Assembly (NCBI RefSeq): GCF_009939225.1
Contig: NZ_JAACJR010000006.1
Location: 620,001 to 684,000, forward strand
Direction: 5' to 3'
Length of the DNA: 64,000 nt
Source of the DNA: Sediminibacterium soli
Lineage (GTDB): Bacteria; Bacteroidota; Bacteroidia; Chitinophagales; Chitinophagaceae
Shown here: positions 17,941 through 26,232 of the stretch, one piece after another
Position numbering within the stretch: position 1 is the stretch's first letter
How the letters are laid out: the number at the start of each line of letters is the position of its first letter
Translations under genes and position numbers: made by a program
The notes under the pieces: generated by a model
Told to the model about the DNA's origin: nothing
Database searches by the model: none
What the model saw: the letters and a program-made list of their open reading frames with translations, nothing else

Positions 17941-19227
17941 ATGACAAAAAGATCGGTCGTTCTGCTGGCATCGTTTATGGCAACTGCTGCATCGGCGCAA
18001 CTGCCTTCGGGTTATGAACAACTCGTAAAGGAAACCACACCAAAAGTGATTGAATGGAGACGGTATTTTCACCAGTATCCCGAGTTATCCAACAGGGAAT
18101 TCAACACCGGCAAAAAAATAGAAACCCAGCTGAAAGAAATGGGTATCGCCACCAGGGTGGTGGCAGGCACCGGTGTGGTAGGCGTACTGAAAGGCGGTAA
18201 ACCCGGGCCTGTTGTGGCCCTGCGCGCTGATATAGACGGGCTGCCCGTTACCGAGCGCAACGATCTTCCCTACCGTTCAAAAGTAACCACCGAATACAAT
18301 GGGCAGCAGGTTGGGGTAATGCATGCCTGCGGACACGATTCGCATATTGCGATGCTGCTGGGCACCGCGCAGGTGTTGGCAAAAATGAAAAACGATGTTC
18401 CCGGAACGGTGGTGTTCCTTTTCCAGCCTGCAGAAGAAGGCACACCCGATAACGAAGAAGGCGGGGCGCCGCTGATGATCAAACAGGGCGCGCTCGACAA
18501 CCCGAAAGTGGATGCGGTATTCGGGATTCATATCGAAGCTTTTGGCGACCTGGGCAAAGTATATTACAAACCAGAAGCGTTCATGGCTTCTTCGGACTGG
18601 TTCACCATTAAAATAAAAGGCCGGCAAAGCCATGGTGCAGAACCCTGGAAAAGCGTAGACCCCATCGTGGTGGGCAGCGCTATCATACAGAACCTGCAAA
18701 CCATTGTCAGCCGGCAGATGGACCTGACCAAGGCGCCCGTGATCATTACCGTTGGTAAATTCACCGGGGGTGTTCGTCCCAATATCATTCCCGAAGAAGC
18801 GGTGATGCAGGGAACCATCCGCACGCTCGACAGTAAAATGCAGCAGGAAGTGCACGAGCGCATCCGCAAAACAGCAAAAAGCATTGCCGATGCCTATGGC
18901 GCCACCGCTGAAGTATTGATCGACACCAAAACACTGGTTACCTATAACGATCCGAAACTGGTGGCCCAGTCTGTTCCTTCGTTACAGAAAGCGCTTGGCG
19001 CCGCTAATGTGGAACCTTATCATTGGGTGACCGGTGCAGAAGATTTTTCATTTTACGGGACCAAGGCGCCGGCTTTCTTTTTCTATCTCGGCGCACGCAG
19101 TCCCAAATACACCATGGACCAGGCCCCTGCGCACCACACGCCCGATTTTGTGATCGACGACAGCCGGCTGGATGCGGGGATAAGGGCGTTCACGCAACTG
19201 GTGTTCGACTACGCTACTAAAAAATAA
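17941..19227 (+). CDS. Exported M20 family amidohydrolase/peptidase
   Basis: 428 aa with a signal peptide (ASAQ). M20D-type metal ligands are visible: HACGHDSH near residue 122, QPAEEGTPDNEEGG near 162, GIHIEAFG near 199 and AHHTPDFV near 398. This subfamily hydrolyses N-acyl or aminoacyl amides. Family enzymes of this type are often cytoplasmic, so the export signal is notable. It is the middle of three exported hydrolases read in the same direction. Confidence 0.92.
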   Translation: MTKRSVVLLASFMATAASAQLPSGYEQLVKETTPKVIEWRRYFHQYPELSNREFNTGKKIETQLKEMGIATRVVAGTGVVGVLKGGKPGPVVALRADIDGLPVTERNDLPYRSKVTTEYNGQQVGVMHACGHDSHIAMLLGTAQVLAKMKNDVPGTVVFLFQPAEEGTPDNEEGGAPLMIKQGALDNPKVDAVFGIHIEAFGDLGKVYYKPEAFMASSDWFTIKIKGRQSHGAEPWKSVDPIVVGSAIIQNLQTIVSRQMDLTKAPVIITVGKFTGGVRPNIIPEEAVMQGTIRTLDSKMQQEVHERIRKTAKSIADAYGATAEVLIDTKTLVTYNDPKLVAQSVPSLQKALGAANVEPYHWVTGAEDFSFYGTKAPAFFFYLGARSPKYTMDQAPAHHTPDFVIDDSRLDAGIRAFTQLVFDYATKK

Positions 19228-19300
19228 ACGGTAAAAACAATACGGGCTGCGGCACCGGCCCGTATCGGCAAATCATCGTTGTACACTTAATGAATCCATC

Positions 19301-21217
19301 ATGAAACCTTTTGTCATCAGTGCACTTGCAGTTCTTTTGTTCAGTACCGCCGGTGCACAGCAGCGATTAACCCCTGAAAAACTTTGGCAGCTGGGGCGTG
19401 TAAGCGGTATCGGTCTCAGCAAAGACCGGCAGTTACTGGTGTATTCCGTGGGCATACCCGATAAAAAAGAAAACAGGATCGTTCGCAAGACCTACCTGAT
19501 GGCCACCAGCGGCGGCGAATCGATGCCGCTGACGCAGCCCATGGACAGTGTGATGACAAACAGGATGGTATCGCCCAATGGCAAATACCTTGTTTTTACG
19601 AGGGAAACACCGGTGATGAAAGTTACGGGCGCAGAGCTCTATCCCGATCTGCCCAAGGCCAATGTCTACGTGTACAACTCGCTCAATTACCGCCATTGGG
19701 ATACCTGGGAAGACGGCAAATTCGATCATGTGTATGTGGCGCAGCTGGTAAACGGTCATCCCGCACCGGCAACCGATATCATGGCGAACGAGCCTTATGA
19801 CTGTCCGCAGAAACCGTTTGGCGGCGATGAAGACATTGTCTGGAGTCCCGACAGCAAACGCATCGTCTATACAGCCAAGAAAAAATTCGGAACCGATTAT
19901 GCGGTAAGCACCAACACCGATCTGTTTGAATACAGCCTCGAAACCAGGACCACCAAAAACCTTACCGAAGACAACAAGGGTTACGATATCAATCCTTCTT
20001 TCAGCAAGGCGGGCGTACTTGCCTGGCTGCAAATGAAAAGAGACGGTTACGAATCGGATAAACAGGATATCATCATCAGCGATGGCAGGACAAAGACCAA
20101 TCTCACCGCGCAGCGCGACGATATTCATGTGGAAAGCTATCTCTGGAGCAACAGCGGTGAATCCATTTATTTCATCGCCCCCATCAACGGCACTTTGCAG
20201 TTGTTTAAAGTTACCAACCCCTTTGTTACCAAAACAACCGCGGTGATCACACAGGTCACTTCGGGCGATTTTGATATTAGCGCCATCGTTGGGTTGCATG
20301 ATGATGCCGTATTCCTGGCGCGCAACGATATGAATCATGCCACCGAGTTATTCCGGTATACGCTCAACAATGCCAAATTCACCCAGCTGACACGGGTAAA
20401 CGATACCGCTTATGCCAGGCTGGGCATCTGCCGTACAGAGAGAAGGTTTGTGACCACCACCGATAACCAAAAAATGCTGGTATGGGTTATCCTTCCCCCC
20501 GGTTTTGATGCGACAAAAAAATACCCCACCCTGCTTTTCTGCCAGGGCGGACCGCAGTCGCCGCTTACCCAATCCTATTCTTTCCGCTGGAATTTTCAGC
20601 TGATGGCCTCACAGGGTTATATCGTGGTGGCCCCGGCACGCCGCGGCATGCCCGGTTTTGGAACGGCCTGGAATGAGCAGGTAAGCAAGGACTGGGGCGG
20701 TCAGGTGCTGAAGGATTACCTGAGTGCCATAGACGCGGTATCCAAAGAAACCTATGTAGATAAAAACCGGCTTGGCTGTATTGGCGCCAGTTTTGGCGGG
20801 TACTCCGCATTTGCACTGGAGGGCATGCACGAAGGCCGATTCAAAACCTTTATCGCACACGATGGCATCTTTGATTTCCGCAGCATGTACGGAACAACGG
20901 ATGAGCTCTTCTTCGAGAACTGGGAAAAAGGAGGTAACTACTGGGACAAGAACAATGCAGCTGCGCAACGCTCCTTTGGTCAGTCGCCCAGCAATTTTGT
21001 GGACAAATGGAATACGCCGATCCTGATCGTGCAGGGCGGCCGCGATTACCGGGTACCGATCGAACAGGGGCAACAGGCATTCCAGGCTGCCCAGCTGAAA
21101 GGCATCAAAAGCCGTTTTCTTTACCTGCCCGATGAAAACCACTGGGTGCTCTCCCAGCAAAATGCACTTGTATGGCAGCGCGAGTTTTTTAAATGGCTGG
21201 AAGAAACGCTGAAATAA
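19301..21217 (+). CDS. Exported S9 family prolyl oligopeptidase-type peptidase
   Basis: 638 aa. Signal peptide (ends AGAQ), an N-terminal beta-propeller (about 30-385) with repeated WSPDSKRIVY-type blades, and a C-terminal alpha/beta-hydrolase: nucleophile elbow GASFGGYSAFALEG near residue 496, an Asp in VQGGRDYRVP near 582 and the His in DENHWVL near 614. Probable dipeptidyl or acylaminoacyl peptidase of the periplasm. It lies 73 bases after the M20 gene, giving a likely peptide-scavenging cluster. Confidence 0.93.
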   Translation: MKPFVISALAVLLFSTAGAQQRLTPEKLWQLGRVSGIGLSKDRQLLVYSVGIPDKKENRIVRKTYLMATSGGESMPLTQPMDSVMTNRMVSPNGKYLVFTRETPVMKVTGAELYPDLPKANVYVYNSLNYRHWDTWEDGKFDHVYVAQLVNGHPAPATDIMANEPYDCPQKPFGGDEDIVWSPDSKRIVYTAKKKFGTDYAVSTNTDLFEYSLETRTTKNLTEDNKGYDINPSFSKAGVLAWLQMKRDGYESDKQDIIISDGRTKTNLTAQRDDIHVESYLWSNSGESIYFIAPINGTLQLFKVTNPFVTKTTAVITQVTSGDFDISAIVGLHDDAVFLARNDMNHATELFRYTLNNAKFTQLTRVNDTAYARLGICRTERRFVTTTDNQKMLVWVILPPGFDATKKYPTLLFCQGGPQSPLTQSYSFRWNFQLMASQGYIVVAPARRGMPGFGTAWNEQVSKDWGGQVLKDYLSAIDAVSKETYVDKNRLGCIGASFGGYSAFALEGMHEGRFKTFIAHDGIFDFRSMYGTTDELFFENWEKGGNYWDKNNAAAQRSFGQSPSNFVDKWNTPILIVQGGRDYRVPIEQGQQAFQAAQLKGIKSRFLYLPDENHWVLSQQNALVWQREFFKWLEETLK

Positions 21218-21262
21218 GTCTGTGGTTTGTAGTTGATCAGCATTTGTAGGAGACCACAGACT
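21217..21262. repeat. Inverted repeat, 'ctgtggtttgtag' type
   Basis: AGTCTGTGGT (21217-21226) pairs perfectly with 21253-21262 between the convergent S9 and YggS genes; the first base is the last base of the S9 stop codon. Confidence 0.7.
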
Positions 21263-21267
21263 GCAAC

Positions 21268-21930
21268 CTACTCTCGCGCTCCAAACAACAGGCTCCCCAC
21301 CCTTACCATCGTACTGCCTTCGAAAATGGCAAGCTGGTAATCGGCGCTCATGCCCATGCTGAGGATATTCCAGTCGGGGTTAACGGAAGGGTGTTCGGCA
21401 AAACGGTCGTATAATTTTTTCAGGAAGGAGAATTCTTCTTTTACCCTGCTTTCGTCAACGGTGAACGAAGCCATGCCCATCATTCCTCTTACCCGGACAT
21501 TGCCAAGTGAAGGCAGTTTCTCCATTACTTCACCGAGCTCCTCTTCACTCATGCCGAACTTGGTTTCTTCCCGGGCAATATGCACCTGCAGCAGGCAGTC
21601 GATCACGCGGTTGCATTTATCGCCCTGTCTGCCGATTTCCTTCAGCAGTTTCCAGCTATCCACGCCATGCACCAGGTGCACGAACGGAGCGATGTATTTT
21701 ACCTTGTTGGACTGCAGGTGACCGATACAGTGCCAGCGGATGTCTTTGGGCAGCACCGGCTCTTTCTCCACCAGTTCCTGCACATAGTTCTCCCCGAAGT
21801 CGCGCTGTCCCAGCTCGTATAATTCCCTGATATCGGCTTCGGGTTTGGTCTTGCTGACAGCAACCAGTTGCACATGCCCTGCAGCCAGTTCTTCTTTGAT
21901 GCGGTGATACGCTTCTACATTAACAGACAT
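21268..21930 (-). CDS. YggS family pyridoxal phosphate homeostasis protein
   Basis: 220 aa, standard for YggS/PROSC. PLP-binding lysine in VAVSKTKPEADI near residue 26, RDFGENYVQEL near 43, WHCIGHLQSNKVKYI near 65 and LSMGMSADYQLAI near 190. It binds PLP without known catalysis and keeps B6 and amino acid pools balanced. A repeat-rich gap follows upstream. Confidence 0.94.
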   Translation of the reverse strand: MSVNVEAYHRIKEELAAGHVQLVAVSKTKPEADIRELYELGQRDFGENYVQELVEKEPVLPKDIRWHCIGHLQSNKVKYIAPFVHLVHGVDSWKLLKEIGRQGDKCNRVIDCLLQVHIAREETKFGMSEEELGEVMEKLPSLGNVRVRGMMGMASFTVDESRVKEEFSFLKKLYDRFAEHPSVNPDWNILSMGMSADYQLAIFEGSTMVRVGSLLFGARE

Positions 21931-21959
21931 CCGGATGTTTTTGTAAAAGTAGGCATTCG

Positions 21960-22076
21960 TGGATTAGCGGATTTGTGGATTAGCGGATGATGGATTATCG
22001 GATTTACGAAGCGGTTAGCCATTTGGAAGGAAGATGCGCCAGCGGTTCACGTAAAAAATCCACTAATCCGGAATCG
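21960..22076. repeat. Intergenic mirror repeat, 'ggattagcgg' words
   Basis: Left arm holds at least four tandem ggatta-type words (21961-22003); the right arm aaatccactaatcc (22057-22072) is complementary with one or two mismatches. Lies between two leftward genes. Confidence 0.7.
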
Positions 22077-22082
22077 TTCTTC

Positions 22083-23240
22083 CTACCCAAGCCCGTTTTT
22101 CTTGCGCCATACAAGGTTTTCTATAAACAGCACGTGGTTGTAGGCCGGGGCGTGGTAGTAGAATTTACCGGCGGAATGCAGCCACTGTTTCAGTGGATCG
22201 GGCAGCATGGAAGCCATGTTGGCGATGAAGAAGGAGAATCTTTCGTCTTCGATCAGTTCGGTAAGACCTGTTGCGTGCCAGGCTTTTCCCTGCGGCGGCA
22301 CAGCACCCCATCGCAGCAAAGCCGTACTCAGTATCACTTCCTCCATAAAACTGCGGGCATCCGCAAACGCCTGCCCGGCCTCTGCAATCAGTTGGGGACG
22401 GTATTTTTCCAGGGAAGGTATCGGCCGCAGCGCCATCAGTCGCGATAAATGATACAGGATATTGGCAGACCGGTTATAATGCGGCGAAACATAGGCCGCA
22501 GCGTGCATGTGTTTTTTTTCCGAGAGCACTTTCTCGATCAGCAGCAGGGAAGCGGAGTCGGCCGCCGTCCATGGCAGGCGGTATGACTGCACGAAATACA
22601 GGGTGTTGGCAAGAACACATACATCAAAATCCACCGGCATTTTTTTTCCGAACCAGGTAGAATAGGCGGCAATATGCTTATACCCCGCAAATGTGTTATG
22701 GATATTTCGTTCACCGCTGTTGGTATAGCCCTGCATCAGCGCATGGACCGCTTTGGCCACGGAATCCTGTGCGCGCTGCGCCATCAGCAGGATCACCGTA
22801 TCGTCCATATCATCGGGCAGCGCCTGACTGCGGTTAAACCAGTTCATCCAGCCCGCATTCGGGAATATCTGTGCGGTGTCTGTGGGCCAGAAATTATAGG
22901 TATACCGGCCGCTCCTGTTGCGGAATTTGGCAAAAACCGGCAATGCCCGGTGCACGATGGCATCGGATACCCGTTGCTGTTCAGCCGAAAACTGTTGTTG
23001 AATATCTCGCAGCGTAAACACGGTGAGACCGGTATAAAAAGCGTTGATATCCGCTTTCTGTCTGTCACCGTTCCAGGCATACAGGCGGTAAGAGGGAATG
23101 CTGCCTTTGGGAAATACGCTGCTCTCCTTTGGCTGCAGCTGCGCAATGCGTTTCAGTGACCGCAGTATCAGGCTGTCGTTCGCCCTGGCGGTTACAGCCG
23201 GCAATACGGCCAGCAGCAGAAAAAAACGGCTCTTCATCAT
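22083..23240 (-). CDS. Exported hypothetical protein with a DxDDT motif
   Basis: 385 aa, signal peptide (VTARA), then an all-helical protein rich in Trp/Tyr/Ala repeats. Residues 144-148 read DMDDT inside LPDDMDDTVILLMAQR, which resembles the DxDD acid motif of class II terpene cyclases; the helical repeats could fit an alpha/alpha-barrel. I cannot assign a family, and export is not expected for a terpene cyclase. Start MMKS: either Met is possible. It stands between YggS and an acyl-CoA dehydrogenase, which does not help. Confidence 0.7.
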   Translation of the reverse strand: MMKSRFFLLLAVLPAVTARANDSLILRSLKRIAQLQPKESSVFPKGSIPSYRLYAWNGDRQKADINAFYTGLTVFTLRDIQQQFSAEQQRVSDAIVHRALPVFAKFRNRSGRYTYNFWPTDTAQIFPNAGWMNWFNRSQALPDDMDDTVILLMAQRAQDSVAKAVHALMQGYTNSGERNIHNTFAGYKHIAAYSTWFGKKMPVDFDVCVLANTLYFVQSYRLPWTAADSASLLLIEKVLSEKKHMHAAAYVSPHYNRSANILYHLSRLMALRPIPSLEKYRPQLIAEAGQAFADARSFMEEVILSTALLRWGAVPPQGKAWHATGLTELIEDERFSFFIANMASMLPDPLKQWLHSAGKFYYHAPAYNHVLFIENLVWRKKNGLG

Positions 23241-23314
23241 CGGTGAAAATACAGCCGATAATCGGAAAAAAAGCAGGTCCTATTGAGAACGGTGTGTCGG
23301 CAAACGATTGAATA

Positions 23315-24469
23315 TTATTTCAGGATGCTCCTGCTGATGACGATGCGCTGCACCTCGCTGGTACCCTCATAGATCTGTGTGATCTTGGCGTCACGCATCA
23401 GCCGCTCCACATGGTATTCCTTTACAAAACCATAGCCACCATGTATCTGTACGGCTTCGGTGGTGGTCCACATGGCCGTTTCGCTTGCATATACTTTCGC
23501 CATCGAAGAACTCATCGTATAATCGAGGTTCTGGTCTTTTTCCCAGGCCGCTTTCATACAGAGCAGCCGCGATGCTTCGATACGCGTAGCCATATCCGCC
23601 AGTTTGAACTGGATGATCTGGTGGTTCATGATCTCGGTGCCAAAAGCCCTGCGCTGTTTGCTGTAACCCAGCGCCAGTTCGTAAGCCCCGCTGGCAATAC
23701 CCAGTGCCTGCGAAGCAATGCCGATGCGTCCGCCGGCAAGCGTGCGCATGGCAAACTTGAACCCGAAACCATCTTCCGCGATACGGTTCTCCTTCGGCAC
23801 TTTTACATCGGTAAACAGAATGCTGTGGGTATCGCTGCCGCGGATACCGAGTTTATTCTCTTTTGCCGCCACAGTAACACCGGGCGAGTTTTTTTCTACG
23901 ATAAATACATTGATACCCCGGCTGCCTTTTGATACATCCGTTTGCGCAATCACCAGGTATACCGATGCAGAGGAACCGTTGGTGATCCAGTTCTTGGTGC
24001 CGTTCAGCAGGTAATGGTCATCCATCTCTTCCGCCGTGGTGCGCTGGCTGGTGGCATCACTGCCCGCTTCGGGCTCGCTGAGCAGGAATGCGCCGATATA
24101 CAGTTCGCCGTCCTTGGTGCCCTGCGCCAGCGGTGTGAGGTATTTTTTCTTCTGCTCTTCCGAACCATAGGCTTCGAGTCCCCAGCAGACAAGACTGTTG
24201 TTCACACTCATACAAACGCTTACGCTGGCGTCTATCTTGCTGATCTCTTCCATGGCCAGCACATAGCTGACCGTGTCCATACCCGAACCGCCGTAATCCG
24301 GGCTCACCATCATACCCATAAAACCCAGTTCCGCCAGTTTCATAACCTGTTCTTTCGGAAACTGCTGTTTTTCGTCGCGCTCAATAACACCCGGCAAACA
24401 TTCATTACGGGCAAAATCCTTGGCGGCCTGGCGGATCATCTTTTGTTCTTCTGTAAACTCAAAATGCAT
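23315..24469 (-). CDS. Acyl-CoA dehydrogenase, short-chain type
   Basis: 384 aa FAD-dependent enzyme that oxidises acyl-CoA to enoyl-CoA. Full length. LSEPEAGSDATSQRTTAE near residue 129 and WITNGSSASVYLVIAQT near 160 contact FAD; QIHGGYGFVKEYHVERLMRD and the catalytic Glu in QIYEGTSEVQRIVI near residue 367 are intact. Glu at this position is the short/medium-chain arrangement. A TACATTTG box lies 22 bases before the ATG. It may work in fatty or branched-chain acid breakdown. Confidence 0.95.
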   Translation of the reverse strand: MHFEFTEEQKMIRQAAKDFARNECLPGVIERDEKQQFPKEQVMKLAELGFMGMMVSPDYGGSGMDTVSYVLAMEEISKIDASVSVCMSVNNSLVCWGLEAYGSEEQKKKYLTPLAQGTKDGELYIGAFLLSEPEAGSDATSQRTTAEEMDDHYLLNGTKNWITNGSSASVYLVIAQTDVSKGSRGINVFIVEKNSPGVTVAAKENKLGIRGSDTHSILFTDVKVPKENRIAEDGFGFKFAMRTLAGGRIGIASQALGIASGAYELALGYSKQRRAFGTEIMNHQIIQFKLADMATRIEASRLLCMKAAWEKDQNLDYTMSSSMAKVYASETAMWTTTEAVQIHGGYGFVKEYHVERLMRDAKITQIYEGTSEVQRIVISRSILK

Positions 24470-24491
24470 GGTAATCGCTGAAGTTTTGCAG

Positions 24492-24499
24492 CAAATGTA
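24492..24499 (-). promoter_or_regulatory. -7 promoter box TACATTTG of acyl-CoA dehydrogenase
   Basis: Exact TAnnTTTG on the minus strand, 22 bases before the ATG at 24469. Confidence 0.6.
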
Positions 24500-24640
24500 A
24501 GCTAACAGGTGTTAGGATTGTGTTTAAGGAGGAATTTTTTGTTCGGAGGTTCCCAATTCCTGGCTTTCTTTTATAGTCCGATTATTTAGCTTCCCGTAGA
24601 ATATCCCTCCTGCTCAGCCGTCCATCCTGAAAACCCAAAC

Positions 24641-25297
24641 ATGGCCATCAAAGTTATTGTTACCGGCGCCACCGGTATGGTTGGCGAAGGCGTGGTATTC
24701 GAATGCCTGCAAAACCCGGAAGTATCCGAAGTGCTGGTCATCGGTCGCAGGCATTTTGATTATACCCATCCCAAATTGAAAGAATTGCTGGTGCCGGATT
24801 TCTTCTCTCTGTCACAATACCATGACCGATGGAAAGGGTACGATGCCTGCTTTTTTTGTGCCGGCATCAGTTCGGTGGGTTTGAACGAGGAAAAGTACAC
24901 GCGGATCACATACGATACTACCATCGCATTCGCCAAAGCATTGCTGGAAGAAAACGGCAAACAAATGGCGTTCTGCTATGTTTCCGGCAGCCATACCGAC
25001 AGTACGGAAACCAGTAAGATGATGTGGGCCCGTGTAAAAGGAAAAACAGAAAATGCATTGCTGCAACTGCCATTCAGGGATGTGTATAATTTCCGTCCGG
25101 GGTTCATGAAACCGGTTAAAGGACAAAAAAATGTAAAGAAATTTTTCTACCCCATCATTTTCCTGGTGCCCAAATTATTCCCGTCCAAATCGCTTACGCT
25201 GGAGCAGGTGGCACAAGCCATGATCAACAGCGTTACAAAAGGTTTTCCAAAGAAAACACTGGAAATACCTGATATCAGGGCGTTGGCAGGTAAATAG
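24641..25297 (+). CDS. Short NAD(P)-binding Rossmann protein, NAD-epimerase/semialdehyde-like
   Basis: 218 aa. Dinucleotide motif VTGATGMVGEGVV (TGxxGxxG) at residues 8-20, then LVIGRR after the second strand (Arg suggests NADP). CFFCAGISS near residue 70, CYVSGSHTDST near 110 and a YNFRPGFM segment near 149 match atypical short-chain reductases that lack the YxxxK pair. The substrate is unknown. It converges on the HerA-like gene, with a repeat-rich region and an inserted unit between. Confidence 0.8.
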   Translation: MAIKVIVTGATGMVGEGVVFECLQNPEVSEVLVIGRRHFDYTHPKLKELLVPDFFSLSQYHDRWKGYDACFFCAGISSVGLNEEKYTRITYDTTIAFAKALLEENGKQMAFCYVSGSHTDSTETSKMMWARVKGKTENALLQLPFRDVYNFRPGFMKPVKGQKNVKKFFYPIIFLVPKLFPSKSLTLEQVAQAMINSVTKGFPKKTLEIPDIRALAGK

Positions 25298-25340
25298 GAA
25301 ATAATCTTGGTTGATCTTACACTTCACGAGGAAAAACACT

Positions 25341-25436
25341 CCTCTGTATCCCTGTATCTCTGTGTTGAAAATACCCTGGCATTTCAAAATTGTTGCAGAC
25401 GCGGAAGTTTTTCAACACAGAGATTCTGCACAGAGG
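25341..25436. repeat. Intergenic mirror repeat, 'ctctgtgttgaaaa' words
   Basis: TCTCTGTGTTGAAAA (25357-25371) pairs perfectly with 25409-25423; CCTCTGT (25341-25347) pairs with ACAGAGG (25430-25436). It sits immediately left of the direct-repeat-bounded unit. Confidence 0.8.
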
Positions 25437-25461
25437 CCTACCATGGTATTTAATACTTTTT

Positions 25462-25494
25462 TGTTCTTACCAAAGACTCTTGCTCCTGCTGCGC
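25462..25494 (+). repeat. 33-bp direct repeat, left copy
   Basis: Identical over 33 bases to 26200-26232 (begins TGTTCTTACCAAAG, ends CTGCTGCGC). The right copy is the last eight codons plus stop of the HerA-like gene with a few downstream bases; the left copy is noncoding. It bounds a 738-bp unit. Confidence 0.9.
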
Positions 25495-25750
25495 CAGACC
25501 AGGATTCCTCCTAATGAACTACTTCTTTATATAGTAGGATGCCTAATTACTTGTCACGCAATCACGTTACAAAATCTTCTCTGAGAATTGAGCCATAAAA
25601 CTTGGATTTTTAAAACCCAGTTAATATGTTTGTTCTCTCCCCCTTAAATAATTCGGGTTACCTAAATCGGTACATATTGTACTACTCGTCAACCTCCACT
25701 ATTTCGAATGTTGAATTTATCGAGATTTGGGAACTTAAATAATAATATTT
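25495..25750. other. AT-rich noncoding stretch in the inserted unit
   Basis: No convincing gene. With 25298-25461 it forms a gene-free gap of over 450 bases: the left part holds the mirror repeat at 25341-25436, and the right part is AT-rich leader or filler for the gene at 25751. Confidence 0.6.
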
Positions 25751-26170
25751 ATGATCACTTTTCAATTGATACTGACATTCTTGATCTCAACGACATTGTA
25801 TAATGGTACAGCGGACACTTTAAAACTTTGCGACAAAACCTACGAAAGGAAAAACCGGAAAGTGTATCTCAAAGACGAAAACCTATATGCGAACATGATA
25901 GAGGTATTGGATAGTAAAAATGATAAAGTCGTTTTTGGGTACTATTTAAAAGCCGTCAGAAACGATACAAACTTTATTTACAGTAAGCTGACGCAAACCG
26001 GGGATACGATCTATAACAGAACCTATCACAGATACAAGATCACCAACAGAACCGACTCAACTGTTTCCAGATATATCTGCAGCCCGCGAGGATTGGTATT
26101 TTACAACCACCAGCGATTCTGGAATGGCAGCCTCGTAAGCAACGAATTGTTCAATAAAAAAATCAACTGA
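25751..26170 (+). CDS. Small exported hypothetical protein in the inserted unit
   Basis: 139 aa. N-terminal hydrophobic signal (MITFQLILTFLISTTLYNG), then a beta-rich, Asn/Asp/Tyr/Arg-rich body with many aromatic residues. No family recognised. Codon use is AT-biased compared with neighbours, consistent with transfer. It lies within the unit bounded by the 33-bp direct repeats and ends 34 bases before the HerA-like gene's stop, head to tail. Confidence 0.6.
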   Translation: MITFQLILTFLISTTLYNGTADTLKLCDKTYERKNRKVYLKDENLYANMIEVLDSKNDKVVFGYYLKAVRNDTNFIYSKLTQTGDTIYNRTYHRYKITNRTDSTVSRYICSPRGLVFYNHQRFWNGSLVSNELFNKKIN

Positions 26171-26199
26171 AGAAGTGATCGCTTCCCCGTCGGAAAGAA

Positions 26200-26232
26200 T
26201 GTTCTTACCAAAGACTCTTGCTCCTGCTGCGC
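26200..26232 (+). repeat. 33-bp direct repeat, right copy
   Basis: Contains the reverse complement of the HerA-like gene's final codons and its TAA stop (26205-26207). Identical to 25462-25494. Confidence 0.9.

Larger units (their letters stand above)
25462..26199. mobile_element. Putative 738-bp inserted unit bounded by 33-bp direct repeats
   Basis: Removing one repeat copy and the DNA between them would leave the HerA-like gene intact, so the unit looks inserted at that gene's 3' end in the way site-specific elements restore a gene end. The interior is markedly more AT-rich than the flanks and carries one small gene. There is no integrase, transposase or terminal inverted repeat, so the mechanism is unknown; a tandem duplication with later divergence is an alternative. 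Confidence 0.55.
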
